64,000 bases of DNA from Pedococcus cremeus. Lineage in GTDB: Bacteria; Actinomycetota; Actinomycetes; Actinomycetales; Dermatophilaceae. Position numbers and translations under genes: made by a program. The notes beneath the pieces were generated by a model that was not told the DNA's origin, made no database searches, and was given only the letters and a program-made list of their open reading frames with translations. The stretch covers positions 97,068 to 161,067 of the forward strand of contig NZ_FOHB01000010.1 of NCBI RefSeq assembly GCF_900111375.1. Reading direction: 5' to 3'. Each line of letters opens with the position of its first letter. Positions within the stretch are counted from its first letter, which is position 1. Of the stretch, positions 1 to 8,044 are shown in pieces.

Positions 1-2
1 GC

Positions 3-47
3 CGGGCCCGTTCGGGGCTGCTCAGCCGGCAGGTGACCCTGCGCTGA
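3..47 (+). CDS. 3' end of a gene that begins before the window (tentative)
   Basis: An open frame enters from the left edge and stops at TGA 45-47, reading ...SGLLSRQVTLR. The stop lies 49 bases before the next start and on the same strand, so it could be the last gene before the glycosyltransferase. Only 14 codons are visible, so no function can be given and chance is not excluded. Confidence 0.3.
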   Translation, partial: RARSGLLSRQVTLR

Positions 48-96
48 CGGCGCGTCGCGCCGCTGGCCGACCCCGGTGCCCGAGAGGCTTGCGCCC

Positions 97-846
97 ATGA
101 GCCCCACGCCCGTCGCCGCCGTCATCCCCGCCAAGGACGAGGCTGACCGGATCGCCGCCACCGTGCGCGCGGTCCGGGCCATCGACGGGGTCGACCTGGT
201 GGTCGTGGTCGACGACGGCAGCTCCGACGCCACGGCCGCTCTCGCCCGTGAGGCGGGTGCCGAGGTCGTGCGCCACGCCCGCAACCGGGGGAAGGCCGCC
301 GCGATGACGACGGGAGCGGCGCAGGTGGCTGCCATCGAGCAGCGCCAGCAGCGGGAGCGCGGCGAGCAGGGGGGCCAGCCCGTCGGGCCGCGACCCCTGC
401 TCTTCGTCGACGCCGACCTCGAGGCGTCGGCCGCCAACCTCGACGTGCTGGTGCCCCCGGTGGTCGAGGGCGACACCGACATGACCATCGCCACCCTGCC
501 CCCGCAGAAGACCGCCGGCGGCGGCCGGGGCTTCGTGGTGCGGCTGGCCCGTGACGGCATCGAGCACCTCACCGGTTTCCGGGCCGTGCAGCCGCTCTCG
601 GGCATGCGCTGCATCTCGCGGCAGGCGTTCGAGGCCGCCACCCCGCTGGCCCGTGGCTGGGGCGTCGAGGTCGGCCTGACCGTCGACGTGCTGCTGGCCG
701 GGCTGCGGGTGGTGGAGGTGCCCTGCGAGCTGCACCACCGCGTGAGCGGCTCCGACTGGCGAGGCCAGCTGCACCGGGCCCGGCAGTACCGCGACGTGGC
801 GCTCGCCCTGGGGCTGCGGAGGCTGCGCCGCCGCATCGCACGCTGA
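97..846 (+). CDS. Family 2 (GT-A fold) glycosyltransferase
   Basis: Cytosolic glycosyltransferase of the GT2 / dolichyl-phosphate-mannose synthase-like type, predicted to move a sugar from a nucleotide sugar to a polyprenyl phosphate or a glycan. Seen: N-terminal VAAVIPAKDEADRI followed by VVVVDDGSSDAT (the nucleotide-binding DDGSxD motif) and ARNRGKAAAM, all standard for the family, then VDADLEAS (DxD-like metal site, about residues 104-111). There is no membrane segment. I chose ATG 97 because GAGAGG lies 9 bases upstream; an in-frame GTG at 76 lacks this. The stop overlaps the next start (TGATG), so it is translationally coupled to the membrane glycosyltransferase, for which it could make a lipid-linked sugar donor. 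The exact sugar is unknown. Confidence 0.85.
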   Translation: MSPTPVAAVIPAKDEADRIAATVRAVRAIDGVDLVVVVDDGSSDATAALAREAGAEVVRHARNRGKAAAMTTGAAQVAAIEQRQQRERGEQGGQPVGPRPLLFVDADLEASAANLDVLVPPVVEGDTDMTIATLPPQKTAGGGRGFVVRLARDGIEHLTGFRAVQPLSGMRCISRQAFEAATPLARGWGVEVGLTVDVLLAGLRVVEVPCELHHRVSGSDWRGQLHRARQYRDVALALGLRRLRRRIAR

Positions 847-2297
847 TGGCCGGGGGCAGGGGCACCGAACTCCTCCGTCGGGGGCTGCTCGCCTTCTCCT
901 TCGCCGCGCTCCTCGCCGTCGGCCTGTTCGGCCCGAGCGCAGCGAAGCCACCCATGGGCCCGCGCGGCTGGGCGCCCGGCGAGCTGCCCTGGGCACCGTC
1001 GTCCGCGGTGGTCACAGCCCTGTTGTGGGCGGCATACCTGCTCGGCGCCGCGGGCGTCGCCCTCGCGCTGTGGCGCCCACCGGCCCGCGCCCTCTCGTGG
1101 CGCTGGCCCCTCGCCCTGGCGGTGCTCGCGCTGCTGACCGGTCCGTTCGGGTCGGCCGACCACACCAACTACGCGGCCTACGGGCGCATCGCGGCGCAGG
1201 GCGGCGACCCCTACCTCGTGCCGCCCGCGGCGTGGGCCGGTGGCGCCGACCCGGTGACCAGCGCCGTGGAGCCGCCGTGGACCGAGACGGTCAGCGTCTA
1301 CGGGCCGTTCGCGACGCTCCTGCACCTGGTCAGCTCGCTCGTCGGCGGCGACAGCATGCGCCAGACCGTGTGGGCCTGGCAGGTGATCACGGTGGTGGCG
1401 TGGCTGGCCGTGCGCTGGCTGCTGCTGCGGGCCGCGACCGACCCGCGGCGGGTCGACACCCTGTGGACGGCCAACCCGCTCGTCTTCGGAGTCGGCGTCC
1501 TCGGCGCCCACCTCGACGTCGTCGCCGCCGCCCTGGCGCTGGCGGCGCTGGTGGCCGCCGCGCGCTCGCCGTGGGCGGCCGGCGTGCTCAGCGGCCTGGC
1601 CGTCAGCACCAAGATCACCTACGGGGTGCTCCTCCTGGCGGTGCTGCTGGCGTGGTGGCAGCACGACCGCACCGGCCTGGCCCGACGGGTCGTGGCGTAT
1701 GCCGTGGCGGCCCTTGCCGTGGTCGTGCCCCTCCACCTGTGGGCCGGTCCGCACGTGTTCGACCAGCTGGGGCGGGCGCGCCGCTCCGTGTCGCTGGCCA
1801 CCCCGTGGCGGCTGGTCGTCGACCTGCTGACCGGCCCGCTGCCGTCGTCGACCGTGCGCAACCTGGTCTTCGCCGCCGCCGCCGTGCTCTTCGTCGCCTT
1901 CGCCGTGCTGCTGTGGCGGCTCACCGAGCGTGCCGCGCCGACGACCGTGACCGGGGCGGCCGTCCGGTGGGCGTTCGTGCTGTCGACCGCCTACGCGGTC
2001 TCAGCGCCGTACTCGCTGCCCTGGTACGACCAGCTCACCTGGGCGACGCTGCCGGTGCTGGCCGCGGGCGTCGTCGACTACCTGCTGCTGGCCCGCCTGG
2101 CCGTGATGGCCGTGGCCTACGTTCCCGGCCGCGTGGTGACGATGAGCCCGACGGTCGAGGACGTGACGCTGGCGGTGCGGCGCCGGGTGGTGCCGTATGC
2201 CGTGCTGCTGGTCTGGGCGGCCCTCACCGTCGCCTGGCGGCGCGGGTCTCGAGAGTCGGCCGAGCCTCGTCCAGCAGGGTCTCCACCGCCACGGTGA
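846..2297 (+). CDS. Multi-pass GT-C type (mannosyl)transferase
   Basis: A 483-residue protein with about 11-13 hydrophobic segments, predicted to add a sugar from a polyprenyl-phosphate donor on the outer face of the membrane. After TM2 it has SADHTNYAAYGRIAAQGGDPY, and later NPLVFGVGVLGAHLD and a short G-x-A-x-STKITYG segment. These resemble actinobacterial polyprenol-phosphomannose-dependent alpha-mannosyltransferases (MptB/DUF2029-like). The start overlaps the stop of the GT2 gene by one base. Its last 74 bases overlap the 3' end of the convergent membrane-protein gene, which is unusually long for a convergent overlap. The Pro/Arg-rich C-terminal tail encoded there may be dispensable. Family assignment is good, substrate is inference. 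Confidence 0.8.
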   Translation: MAGGRGTELLRRGLLAFSFAALLAVGLFGPSAAKPPMGPRGWAPGELPWAPSSAVVTALLWAAYLLGAAGVALALWRPPARALSWRWPLALAVLALLTGPFGSADHTNYAAYGRIAAQGGDPYLVPPAAWAGGADPVTSAVEPPWTETVSVYGPFATLLHLVSSLVGGDSMRQTVWAWQVITVVAWLAVRWLLLRAATDPRRVDTLWTANPLVFGVGVLGAHLDVVAAALALAALVAAARSPWAAGVLSGLAVSTKITYGVLLLAVLLAWWQHDRTGLARRVVAYAVAALAVVVPLHLWAGPHVFDQLGRARRSVSLATPWRLVVDLLTGPLPSSTVRNLVFAAAAVLFVAFAVLLWRLTERAAPTTVTGAAVRWAFVLSTAYAVSAPYSLPWYDQLTWATLPVLAAGVVDYLLLARLAVMAVAYVPGRVVTMSPTVEDVTLAVRRRVVPYAVLLVWAALTVAWRRGSRESAEPRPAGSPPPR

Positions 2298-4413
2298 TGA
2301 TGAGCGGCACCGCGATGAGCGCCCCGTTCGCGGGGATGGCCACGCCGGAGTCGTTGATGAGGAAGCCGATCGTCAGCACGATGAGCAGGGCGATGAGGCC
2401 CGGTCGCAGCGTGGGTGCGCTGTCGAACGAGCGCTGCAGGGCGCGTGAGCCCCACGACGTGGGTCGCGCGAGGACGTAGATCACGAACACCAGCGCGACC
2501 GGCACGAGCAGGGCCAGGCGGTAGTTGCCGAACAGGATCGCGAGGTTCTGCTGCCCCTTGCGGACGATGATGTCCATCGCGCCGCCGTTCAGGATCGAGT
2601 CGAAGAACCGGCCGAGGTGCGACTGGCTCTCGGGCGCCCTCAGGCTGTCGAGGAACGCGACCAGCAGGAAGAGGCCGGCCGTCAAACCCGCGATGATGGC
2701 GCCGCGCCGCCACGTCACCTTGATGCCGAGGATGGTCAGCACGAGGTAGGCCAGGCCCGGGAGCAGGGCGGGCGGACCACCGCCGTCGGCGCCCCAGAAC
2801 GGCGCGCCGTCGACGAACGTCGCCCCCAGCCCGATGGCCGCCACGGCGACCGCGGCCACCATCTGCTTCCCCGCCCGGACGAAGTGGTCGGAGACGGCGA
2901 TGCAGAGCAGCACCGTCGCGGTCGCGAAGAGGGCGAAGGTCGTGTTGCCCATGCCGTAGTAGCGGCCGCCGACCACCGGCTGCAGGCCCATGAGTGAGGA
3001 CAGCTGCAGGCGCGCCCCGGTCATGACGTCGAGGGCGAGCACCAGCATGGTCAGCACGGAGACCGCGGCCATCGGCCCCAGCAGCGAGCGTCCCCACGGC
3101 CCGAGCAGGGCGATGGTCGACATGGCCGTCACGAAGAGCGCCACGCTGGCCACCACGGCGAGCATCGGCAGCGGGAAGCGCCACCAGGGCAGCAGGTTGG
3201 CGAGGAACGTCGCGGCCGGGATGGTCGCCGCCACGACGCCCACCCGTCGGACGATGCGCAGCAGCCGGGCCCGCGTCTCCGGGGCGCCGAAGTCGCGCTT
3301 CCACACGAGCAGCACGAGGGCGTAGATCGCCAGCTGGGTGTAGACGACCGCGTTGAAGAACGGCGGCACGAGCGAGTGCACCTCGTGCGAGGCCTGGTCG
3401 TAGTCGACCAGGGCGCGCAGCCGCTCGCGGGCGGCGGACTCGGCGTTGCTGTCGGCCGGCACCCGGTGCAGCGGCTTGCCGCCGAGCTCACGGGGCACGT
3501 CCACGCCGGCGGCGCTGATGAGCGTGGCGGTCAGGTCGGGGGCCTGCACCAGCCCGGTCTGCCGGGTGGACGACGAACGCAGCGTGCCGCTGCCGTAGTG
3601 GGGGCCCTTGGCGGCCACGAGCCGCAGCCGCTCCTGCGCGCCGGCGTCCGAGAGGCTCGCGACGACGAGGTCGGCCCCGCCGGGGGCGGCGTCGAGCACC
3701 TGCTGGATGCGGTTGTCGACCGCCTTCACCTGCGCGGCCCGGCTCGTCGTGGGCGCCGTCTCGTCCTGGGCGACCTCCTTCGGGTCACGCACCGACCCGA
3801 CGTCGACGAGGGTGACCGGGCAGCTCGCGAGGGCCGAGGTCAGCGTGTCCGGGTCGAACGCGGCATACCGGGGCACCATCCCGCTCTTGAGGGCCGCACC
3901 GACCCCGGCACCGGGGCCGATCGCCTGCACGCACACCCCGTTGCTGGCGAGGTGCTCGCCGAGCAGGCCGGGGGTGGCGTCGAACTTCTTCGCCTGGGCG
4001 GCCCGGACGTAGGCGTTCCAGCCGGGCACGGCACCGCTGTCGACGGTCGGGATGGCCGGGCACGGGTCGGTCGTGTTGCGGTCGGGCGAACCGTGCGGCC
4101 CGGGGGCGGCGGCACGGTCGCCCGCGGAGAGCGAGAGCCAGCCGTCGACCGGGCAGGTGTTGGTGTTGACCGAGCGCACCGAGAGGGCGGCGCTCGAGCC
4201 GTCGCGCAGGAAGGACCACAGGGCCGGGGTCTTCTCCGCGGAGACGTCGGTCCAGGTGAGGCCACCGGTGCCGATGAGCACCACCGGGCTCGGGTCGTCC
4301 GCTGCCGAGGTGGCCGCCGAGGTGGCCGCCGAGGCCGGTGCCGCCGCAATGCCGAGCACGGTTCCGAGGAGGGTCAGGAGGCCGGCGAGCAGGGGGAGGG
4401 CACGGCGGGTCAC
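2224..4413 (-). CDS. Secreted-domain plus multi-pass membrane protein of unknown function
   Basis: A 729-residue protein. It has a cleavable signal sequence (Arg-Arg, about 20 hydrophobic residues, APASA), then an extracytoplasmic domain of about 350 residues, then roughly ten membrane helices and a basic C-terminus. The outer domain begins VVLIGTGGLTWTDVS and has TPALWSFLRDGS, NTNTCPVDGWLSLSAGDRA and a late ATLISAAGVDVP. This layout recalls the alkaline-phosphatase/phosphodiesterase superfamily (the T/S-containing segment where metal-site residues sit), but the metal ligands are not clearly all present, so I do not call an enzyme. GTG 4413 is chosen because the signal peptide follows directly and a TAGCCT -10-like element lies 7 bases upstream. 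It sits between two mannosyltransferase-like genes, suggesting a role in envelope glycan or lipid handling. Confidence 0.75.
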   Translation of the reverse strand: MTRRALPLLAGLLTLLGTVLGIAAAPASAATSAATSAADDPSPVVLIGTGGLTWTDVSAEKTPALWSFLRDGSSAALSVRSVNTNTCPVDGWLSLSAGDRAAAPGPHGSPDRNTTDPCPAIPTVDSGAVPGWNAYVRAAQAKKFDATPGLLGEHLASNGVCVQAIGPGAGVGAALKSGMVPRYAAFDPDTLTSALASCPVTLVDVGSVRDPKEVAQDETAPTTSRAAQVKAVDNRIQQVLDAAPGGADLVVASLSDAGAQERLRLVAAKGPHYGSGTLRSSSTRQTGLVQAPDLTATLISAAGVDVPRELGGKPLHRVPADSNAESAARERLRALVDYDQASHEVHSLVPPFFNAVVYTQLAIYALVLLVWKRDFGAPETRARLLRIVRRVGVVAATIPAATFLANLLPWWRFPLPMLAVVASVALFVTAMSTIALLGPWGRSLLGPMAAVSVLTMLVLALDVMTGARLQLSSLMGLQPVVGGRYYGMGNTTFALFATATVLLCIAVSDHFVRAGKQMVAAVAVAAIGLGATFVDGAPFWGADGGGPPALLPGLAYLVLTILGIKVTWRRGAIIAGLTAGLFLLVAFLDSLRAPESQSHLGRFFDSILNGGAMDIIVRKGQQNLAILFGNYRLALLVPVALVFVIYVLARPTSWGSRALQRSFDSAPTLRPGLIALLIVLTIGFLINDSGVAIPANGALIAVPLIITVAVETLLDEARPTLETRAARRR

Positions 4414-4420
4414 GGGGTAC

Positions 4421-4426
4421 AGGCTA
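4421..4426 (-). promoter_or_regulatory. -10 element of a leaderless transcript
   Basis: TAGCCT on the minus strand ends 7 bases before the GTG at 4413. There is no Shine-Dalgarno sequence, so transcription probably starts at or next to the start codon. Confidence 0.45.
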
Positions 4427-4541
4427 CGGGGCGGGGCCGGGTGGCCCGTCCGGCCACCGGTGCGGGCGACGGGGTGCCGCCGGGTCGGGCAGGGGTGCCG
4501 CCGGCGCAGCCGGACCGGCGGCCACACGCCACAATGGGCGC

Positions 4542-5876
4542 GTGACCCCCGCCCTCCGCCTGTCCGGTGCCGCCTGGCGTGCCGTCTGCCGCTGGCCCGC
4601 CGGCGCACGGTGGGGGCTGGCGGTGGCCCTGGTGCTGCTCGCCTCCGTGCCGGTCGTGCTGCGCTACCTCGTCTACTGGCCCATCGACCAGTGGCAGGTC
4701 GACGTCGAGGTCTACCGCGAGGCCGGGGTCTCCATCCTCACCGGCCGTCCGGTCTACTCGGCGATGACCGAGGCGCCGCAGCTGCTGCCGTTCACCTACC
4801 CGCCCTTCGCCGCCGTGCTCGCGATCCCCCTCGCCTTAGTGCCGTTCGGGGTGGTCGGCTGGCTGTGGACCGCCGCCCAGGTCGCCGCCACCACGGCGAT
4901 CGTCTGGTATGCCGGGTGGCGCCTCATCCACCGCACCGGCACCGGGCTGCCGATCGCCCTCGCGCTGCTCACGGCCCCCATGCTGTGGCTGCACCCGGTG
5001 TCGGACGGCATCCGGTTCGGGCAGGTCAACGCCTTCATGGTGCTCGCCTGCCTGATGGACCTGCGCCGGCCGCGTCCGGGCGTGCTGCGCCGCGTGCCGC
5101 CCGGTGTCCTCGTCGGCCTGGCCATGTCGATCAAGCTGACGCCCGGTGTCTTCGTCGTGCACTACCTCGTCAACCGGCGCTGGCGGGAGGCCGCGACCGC
5201 CGTCGGCACCGCCGTCGCGGTCACGCTGGGCAGCTGGGTGCTGCTGCCGGAGGCGTCGTTCGCGTTCTGGGGCGGCGCGCTGCAGGACCCGAGCCGGCTG
5301 GGCCCCAACATGGGCACCTCCAACCAGAGCCTGCGCGGTTTCCTCCTGCGGGTCGGCCCCGACGGCACCGCCGGCACGGTGCTGTGGCTGGCCTGCGTGG
5401 CCGTCGTCGGGGTCATCGGCTTCCACCTCGCCCGCCGCGCCTACCTCGCCGGCGACTCGATCAGCGAGGTCGCGGTCGTCGGGCTGATGGCGTGCCTGCT
5501 CTCGCCGGTCGCGTGGATCCACCACCTGCACTGGATGGTCGTCGTCGTCTTCGCGGTGCTCGGCTCCGACCCGCTGCGCGACCGGAAGCGACTGCTCGCA
5601 GCAGCGGTGCTGACCGGCTGGTTCCTGTGCCGGATGCCGTGGTGGGGCATCAGCTGGCTCAACCAGCCGACCTGGCCAGAGCTCCCCGGCCGGATGCTGC
5701 AGAACGCCGACACGTTCGGCTCGCTGCTGGCCCTGACCCTGGTCGGGTGGTCGTTGAGCCGCACCATCCCGCTGCGGGCCCACGGCCACCCGCACCCCCA
5801 CGCCCACCCCCACGAGCACCCCCACGAGCACCCCCACGAGCACCCCGAAGGCAGGGCAGCGGTCAGCCGCCGATGA
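4542..5876 (+). CDS. GT87-family (DUF2029) polyprenol-phosphate mannosyltransferase-like membrane protein with His-rich tail
   Basis: A 444-residue polytopic protein. Seen: a first helix, then an outside loop with WPIDQWQVDVEVYREAG, where the acidic residues match the catalytic first-loop Asp of GT-C enzymes, then FTYPPFAAVLAIPLALVP, IRFGQVNAFM and MSIKLTPGVF. These are the typical PimE/GT87 blocks (YPP, GQ-N, K-x-x-P). It probably adds mannose from polyprenyl-phosphomannose to an envelope glycolipid or polymer. GTG 4542 is chosen over an upstream in-frame ATG because the hydrophobic N-terminus and homology-like sequence begin here. The last 30 residues are His/Pro/Glu-rich (HPHEHPHEHPHEHP) and could bind metal. 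The 3' end overlaps the convergent GDT1 gene by 14 bases. Confidence 0.85.
   Translation: MTPALRLSGAAWRAVCRWPAGARWGLAVALVLLASVPVVLRYLVYWPIDQWQVDVEVYREAGVSILTGRPVYSAMTEAPQLLPFTYPPFAAVLAIPLALVPFGVVGWLWTAAQVAATTAIVWYAGWRLIHRTGTGLPIALALLTAPMLWLHPVSDGIRFGQVNAFMVLACLMDLRRPRPGVLRRVPPGVLVGLAMSIKLTPGVFVVHYLVNRRWREAATAVGTAVAVTLGSWVLLPEASFAFWGGALQDPSRLGPNMGTSNQSLRGFLLRVGPDGTAGTVLWLACVAVVGVIGFHLARRAYLAGDSISEVAVVGLMACLLSPVAWIHHLHWMVVVVFAVLGSDPLRDRKRLLAAAVLTGWFLCRMPWWGISWLNQPTWPELPGRMLQNADTFGSLLALTLVGWSLSRTIPLRAHGHPHPHAHPHEHPHEHPHEHPEGRAAVSRR
5805..5840 (+). repeat. Three tandem 12-bp units encoding His-Pro-His-Glu
   Basis: Three perfect copies of CACCCCCACGAG in the codon phase of the glycosyltransferase tail, preceded by degenerate CACCCGCACCCC-type copies. 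Such perfect units are prone to slippage, so the length of the His tail may vary between strains. Confidence 0.85.
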
Positions 5877-6483
5877 CGCCGGCGATCTCCAGCACGGTGA
5901 GCAGGGCGATCAAGAGGCAGACCCCACCGCCGACCCGCCGGATGGTCGACAGGTGGATGCGCGTCAGCAGCGCACGCCCGAGCAGGGCACCGAGTGCGGA
6001 GACGGCCGCGAGCGCGGCGAACGCACCGACGAAGACCGAGAGCGGCTCCTGGTAGCGCAGCACCATCGACGCGGTGAACAGCTGCGACAGGTCGCCCCAC
6101 TCCGCGAGGAAGAGCACGAGGAAGCTGGTGCCGACCGCCTTCAGCCCGGTCGCGGTGGCCGCACCCTTGTGCGAGAACTCCTCCTCGGTCTCCTTCTCCT
6201 CCTCGTCGGCGCTGCCCGCGCCCTTGATGAGGATGACGCCGCCGACGAGGAACATCAGCGCCGCCACGACCTGCACCGGCGTGCGGGGCAGCTGCGCGAG
6301 CACGCCGCCGACGAGCACCGCCACGAGGGTCTGCACGAGGAACGCCGCGGTGACCCCGACCCACACCAGCAGCGGCCGGAACCGCGTGGCGAGCACGAGC
6401 GTGGCGATGAACGTCTTGTCGGGCAGCTCGACCACGAAGATGGTCGCGAAGACGACCGCTGCCACTGCGAGGGTGAATTCCAT
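5863..6483 (-). CDS. GDT1/UPF0016 (MneA/TMEM165) family divalent cation (Mn2+/Ca2+) exporter
   Basis: A 206-residue membrane protein with six predicted helices in two homologous halves. Each half carries the family signature E-x-x-D-(K/L)-(T/S): VELPDKTF (E19, D22) in the first helix and AEWGDLSQ near residue 130. The usual first-half Gly is Pro here. The halves are joined by a very acidic cytosolic loop (SADEEEKETEEEF), as often seen in the family. Known members export Mn2+ or exchange Ca2+/Mn2+ for protons. No yybP-ykoY-type riboswitch can be recognised upstream. ATG 6483 starts immediately at the first helix. It converges on, and overlaps by 14 bases, the glycosyltransferase gene; the location may matter because Mn2+ is the cofactor of many glycosyltransferases. 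Confidence 0.9.
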   Translation of the reverse strand: MEFTLAVAAVVFATIFVVELPDKTFIATLVLATRFRPLLVWVGVTAAFLVQTLVAVLVGGVLAQLPRTPVQVVAALMFLVGGVILIKGAGSADEEEKETEEEFSHKGAATATGLKAVGTSFLVLFLAEWGDLSQLFTASMVLRYQEPLSVFVGAFAALAAVSALGALLGRALLTRIHLSTIRRVGGGVCLLIALLTVLEIAGVIGG

Positions 6484-6514
6484 GTCGGCGCGACCCTATC
6501 CAGCACCTGTTGCA

Positions 6515-6520
6515 TAGGCT
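6515..6520 (+). promoter_or_regulatory. -10 element of a leaderless transcript
   Basis: TAGGCT followed by exactly 6 bases and then the GTG at 6527, with no ribosome binding site. It probably drives the DUF4446-pheA pair. Confidence 0.5.
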
Positions 6521-6526
6521 TCACGC

Positions 6527-6955
6527 GTGCACCTTTCGGACACCACCGCGACCCTGCTCGGTTTCGGCGTGGGTGTCCTCGTCGTGCTCCTCGTCGCCGG
6601 TCTCGCCGTGCTGCTCGTGCGCGTGAACCGTCTCTCCGACCAGGTGCGCCGGCTGAGCCAGTCGCGACCGGTCGGCGCGGGCGACCTCGCGGCCCTGCGC
6701 TCCGACCTCGAGCAGGCGCTGCGGCACGTGGCCGTCGTCCGGTACGACGCCTTCGGCGACATGGGCGGCCGGCTCTCCTTCAGCGCCGCGGTGGTCGACG
6801 ACCACGGCGACGGGCTCGTCTTCAGCACGATCCACGCCCGCGGCGAGTCGCGCACCTACGCCAAGGGCGTCGTCGGCGGCTCCAGCGACGCCACCCTGAC
6901 CCCGGAGGAGCAGCAGGCGCTCGCCGCTGCCCGCACCGGCTCACGAAAGGCCTGA
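6527..6955 (+). CDS. DUF4446 family membrane-anchored protein
   Basis: A 142-residue protein with one N-terminal membrane helix (about residues 8-32), a short helical linker with RVNRLSDQVRRL, and a C-terminal domain beginning HVAVVRYDAFGDMGG. The run YDAFGDMGGRLSFSAAVVDDHGDG, then YAKGV and a late LTPEEQQA, is the hallmark of DUF4446. Function is unknown in the family. It lies 2 bases upstream of pheA and is surely co-transcribed with it; I see no mechanistic link. Start GTG 6527 fits the leaderless promoter. Confidence 0.85.
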   Translation: MHLSDTTATLLGFGVGVLVVLLVAGLAVLLVRVNRLSDQVRRLSQSRPVGAGDLAALRSDLEQALRHVAVVRYDAFGDMGGRLSFSAAVVDDHGDGLVFSTIHARGESRTYAKGVVGGSSDATLTPEEQQALAAARTGSRKA

Positions 6956-6957
6956 CC

Positions 6958-7929
6958 GTGTCCCCCGCCGTGCCTCCTGCCCTGTCCCTCGACGGGGCCA
7001 CCACCCGCTACGGCTACCTCGGGCCCGAGGGCACCTTCACCCAGATGGCCCTGCACGCCTGGGGCGCGGCCCGCGACGCGGTGCACCACCCCTTCGGCTC
7101 GGTCGACGCGGCGCTCGGTGCGCTGCGCTCCGGAGAGATCGACGCGGCCATGGTGCCGATCGAGAACTCCGTCGAGGGCGGCGTCAGCGCCACCCTCGAC
7201 GCGCTCGCCAGCGGCGAGCCGCTCGTGGTGGTGGGCGAGGTGCTCGTCCCGATCACCTTCGTGCTCGCCGCACGGCCCGGTATGCCGCTGGCGGACGTCC
7301 GCGCGGTCGGCACCCACAGCCACGCCTGGGCCCAGGTGCGCGGCTGGATGGGCACCCACCTGCCGCACGCGGCATACGTGCCCACCCTCTCGACGGCGGC
7401 CGCGGCGGCGGGGCTGAGCGAGGACGGCTCGGCGGCCTACGACGCGGCCGTCTGCGCCCCCGTGGCCGCGGCCAACCACGGGCTCGAGGTGCTCGCCGAG
7501 GACATCGGCGACATGAGCTCGGCGGTGACCCGGTTCGTGCTCGTCGCCAAGCCGGGGACGCTGCCCGAGCGCACCGGCGCCGACAAGACGACCCTCGTGC
7601 TCTACCAGCGCGACGACCACCCGGGCGGCCTGCTCGAGCTGCTCGAGCAGTTCGCCGTGCGGGGGATCAACATGTCGCGCCTGGAGTCGCGGCCGACGAA
7701 GGAGTCGATGGGCCGCTACTGCTTCTCGATCGACATCGAGGGGCACGTGCTCGACGAGCGGGTGGGCGAGGCGCTGATGGGCCTGAAGCGGGTCTGCGCC
7801 GAGGTGCGCTTCCTCGGCTCCTACCCACGGGCCGACGGCACCGAGGTGCGGGTGTCGGACTCCACCACTGACGAGTCGTTCACCGACGCGCGGGCCTGGC
7901 TGCACAGCCTGCGCGGGCTCCCCGGCTGA
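6958..7929 (+). CDS. pheA: Prephenate dehydratase
   Basis: Converts prephenate to phenylpyruvate, the phenylalanine branch of aromatic amino acid synthesis, in the cytosol. Seen: YGYLGPEGTFTQ at the N-terminus, VPIENSVEGGV, THSHAWAQ, and the catalytic/feedback segment SSAVTRFVLV (the T-R-F motif) near residue 185. It ends in an ACT domain containing NMSRLESRPTK, where the ESRP element forms the Phe-binding site. At 323 residues it is a stand-alone dehydratase, without a chorismate mutase domain, as usual in actinobacteria. GTG 6958 starts 2 bases after the DUF4446 stop, implying coupling. The window also holds a likely aromatic aminotransferase (43457-44563) that could perform the next step. 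Confidence 0.97.
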   Translation: MSPAVPPALSLDGATTRYGYLGPEGTFTQMALHAWGAARDAVHHPFGSVDAALGALRSGEIDAAMVPIENSVEGGVSATLDALASGEPLVVVGEVLVPITFVLAARPGMPLADVRAVGTHSHAWAQVRGWMGTHLPHAAYVPTLSTAAAAAGLSEDGSAAYDAAVCAPVAAANHGLEVLAEDIGDMSSAVTRFVLVAKPGTLPERTGADKTTLVLYQRDDHPGGLLELLEQFAVRGINMSRLESRPTKESMGRYCFSIDIEGHVLDERVGEALMGLKRVCAEVRFLGSYPRADGTEVRVSDSTTDESFTDARAWLHSLRGLPG

Positions 7930-7982
7930 GCCGCGGGCCGCGGGTGACCGAACGCACTCCGGACCGGAGTTGACGCGACCCC

Positions 7983-8001
7983 TTAGGGAAGCCTTACCTT
8001 G
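7983..8001 (+). promoter_or_regulatory. IdeR/DtxR-type iron box
   Basis: TTAGGgaAGcCTtaCCTtg matches the core TTAGGnnAGnCTnnCCTnn of DtxR/IdeR operators at every fixed position, and lies 43 bases before the iron permease start. In the family the Fe2+-loaded repressor binds here, so the permease is expected to be made under iron limitation. Confidence 0.8.
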
Positions 8002-8044
8002 ATCTTGATTACGCAACGCCTCCGTTTCCGAAATCAGGTCATCC

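Noticed and set aside
5784..5848. Regular repeats that could suggest a CRISPR-like or satellite array
   Set aside because: The units are contiguous, 12 bp, in codon phase with the glycosyltransferase and have no spacers.
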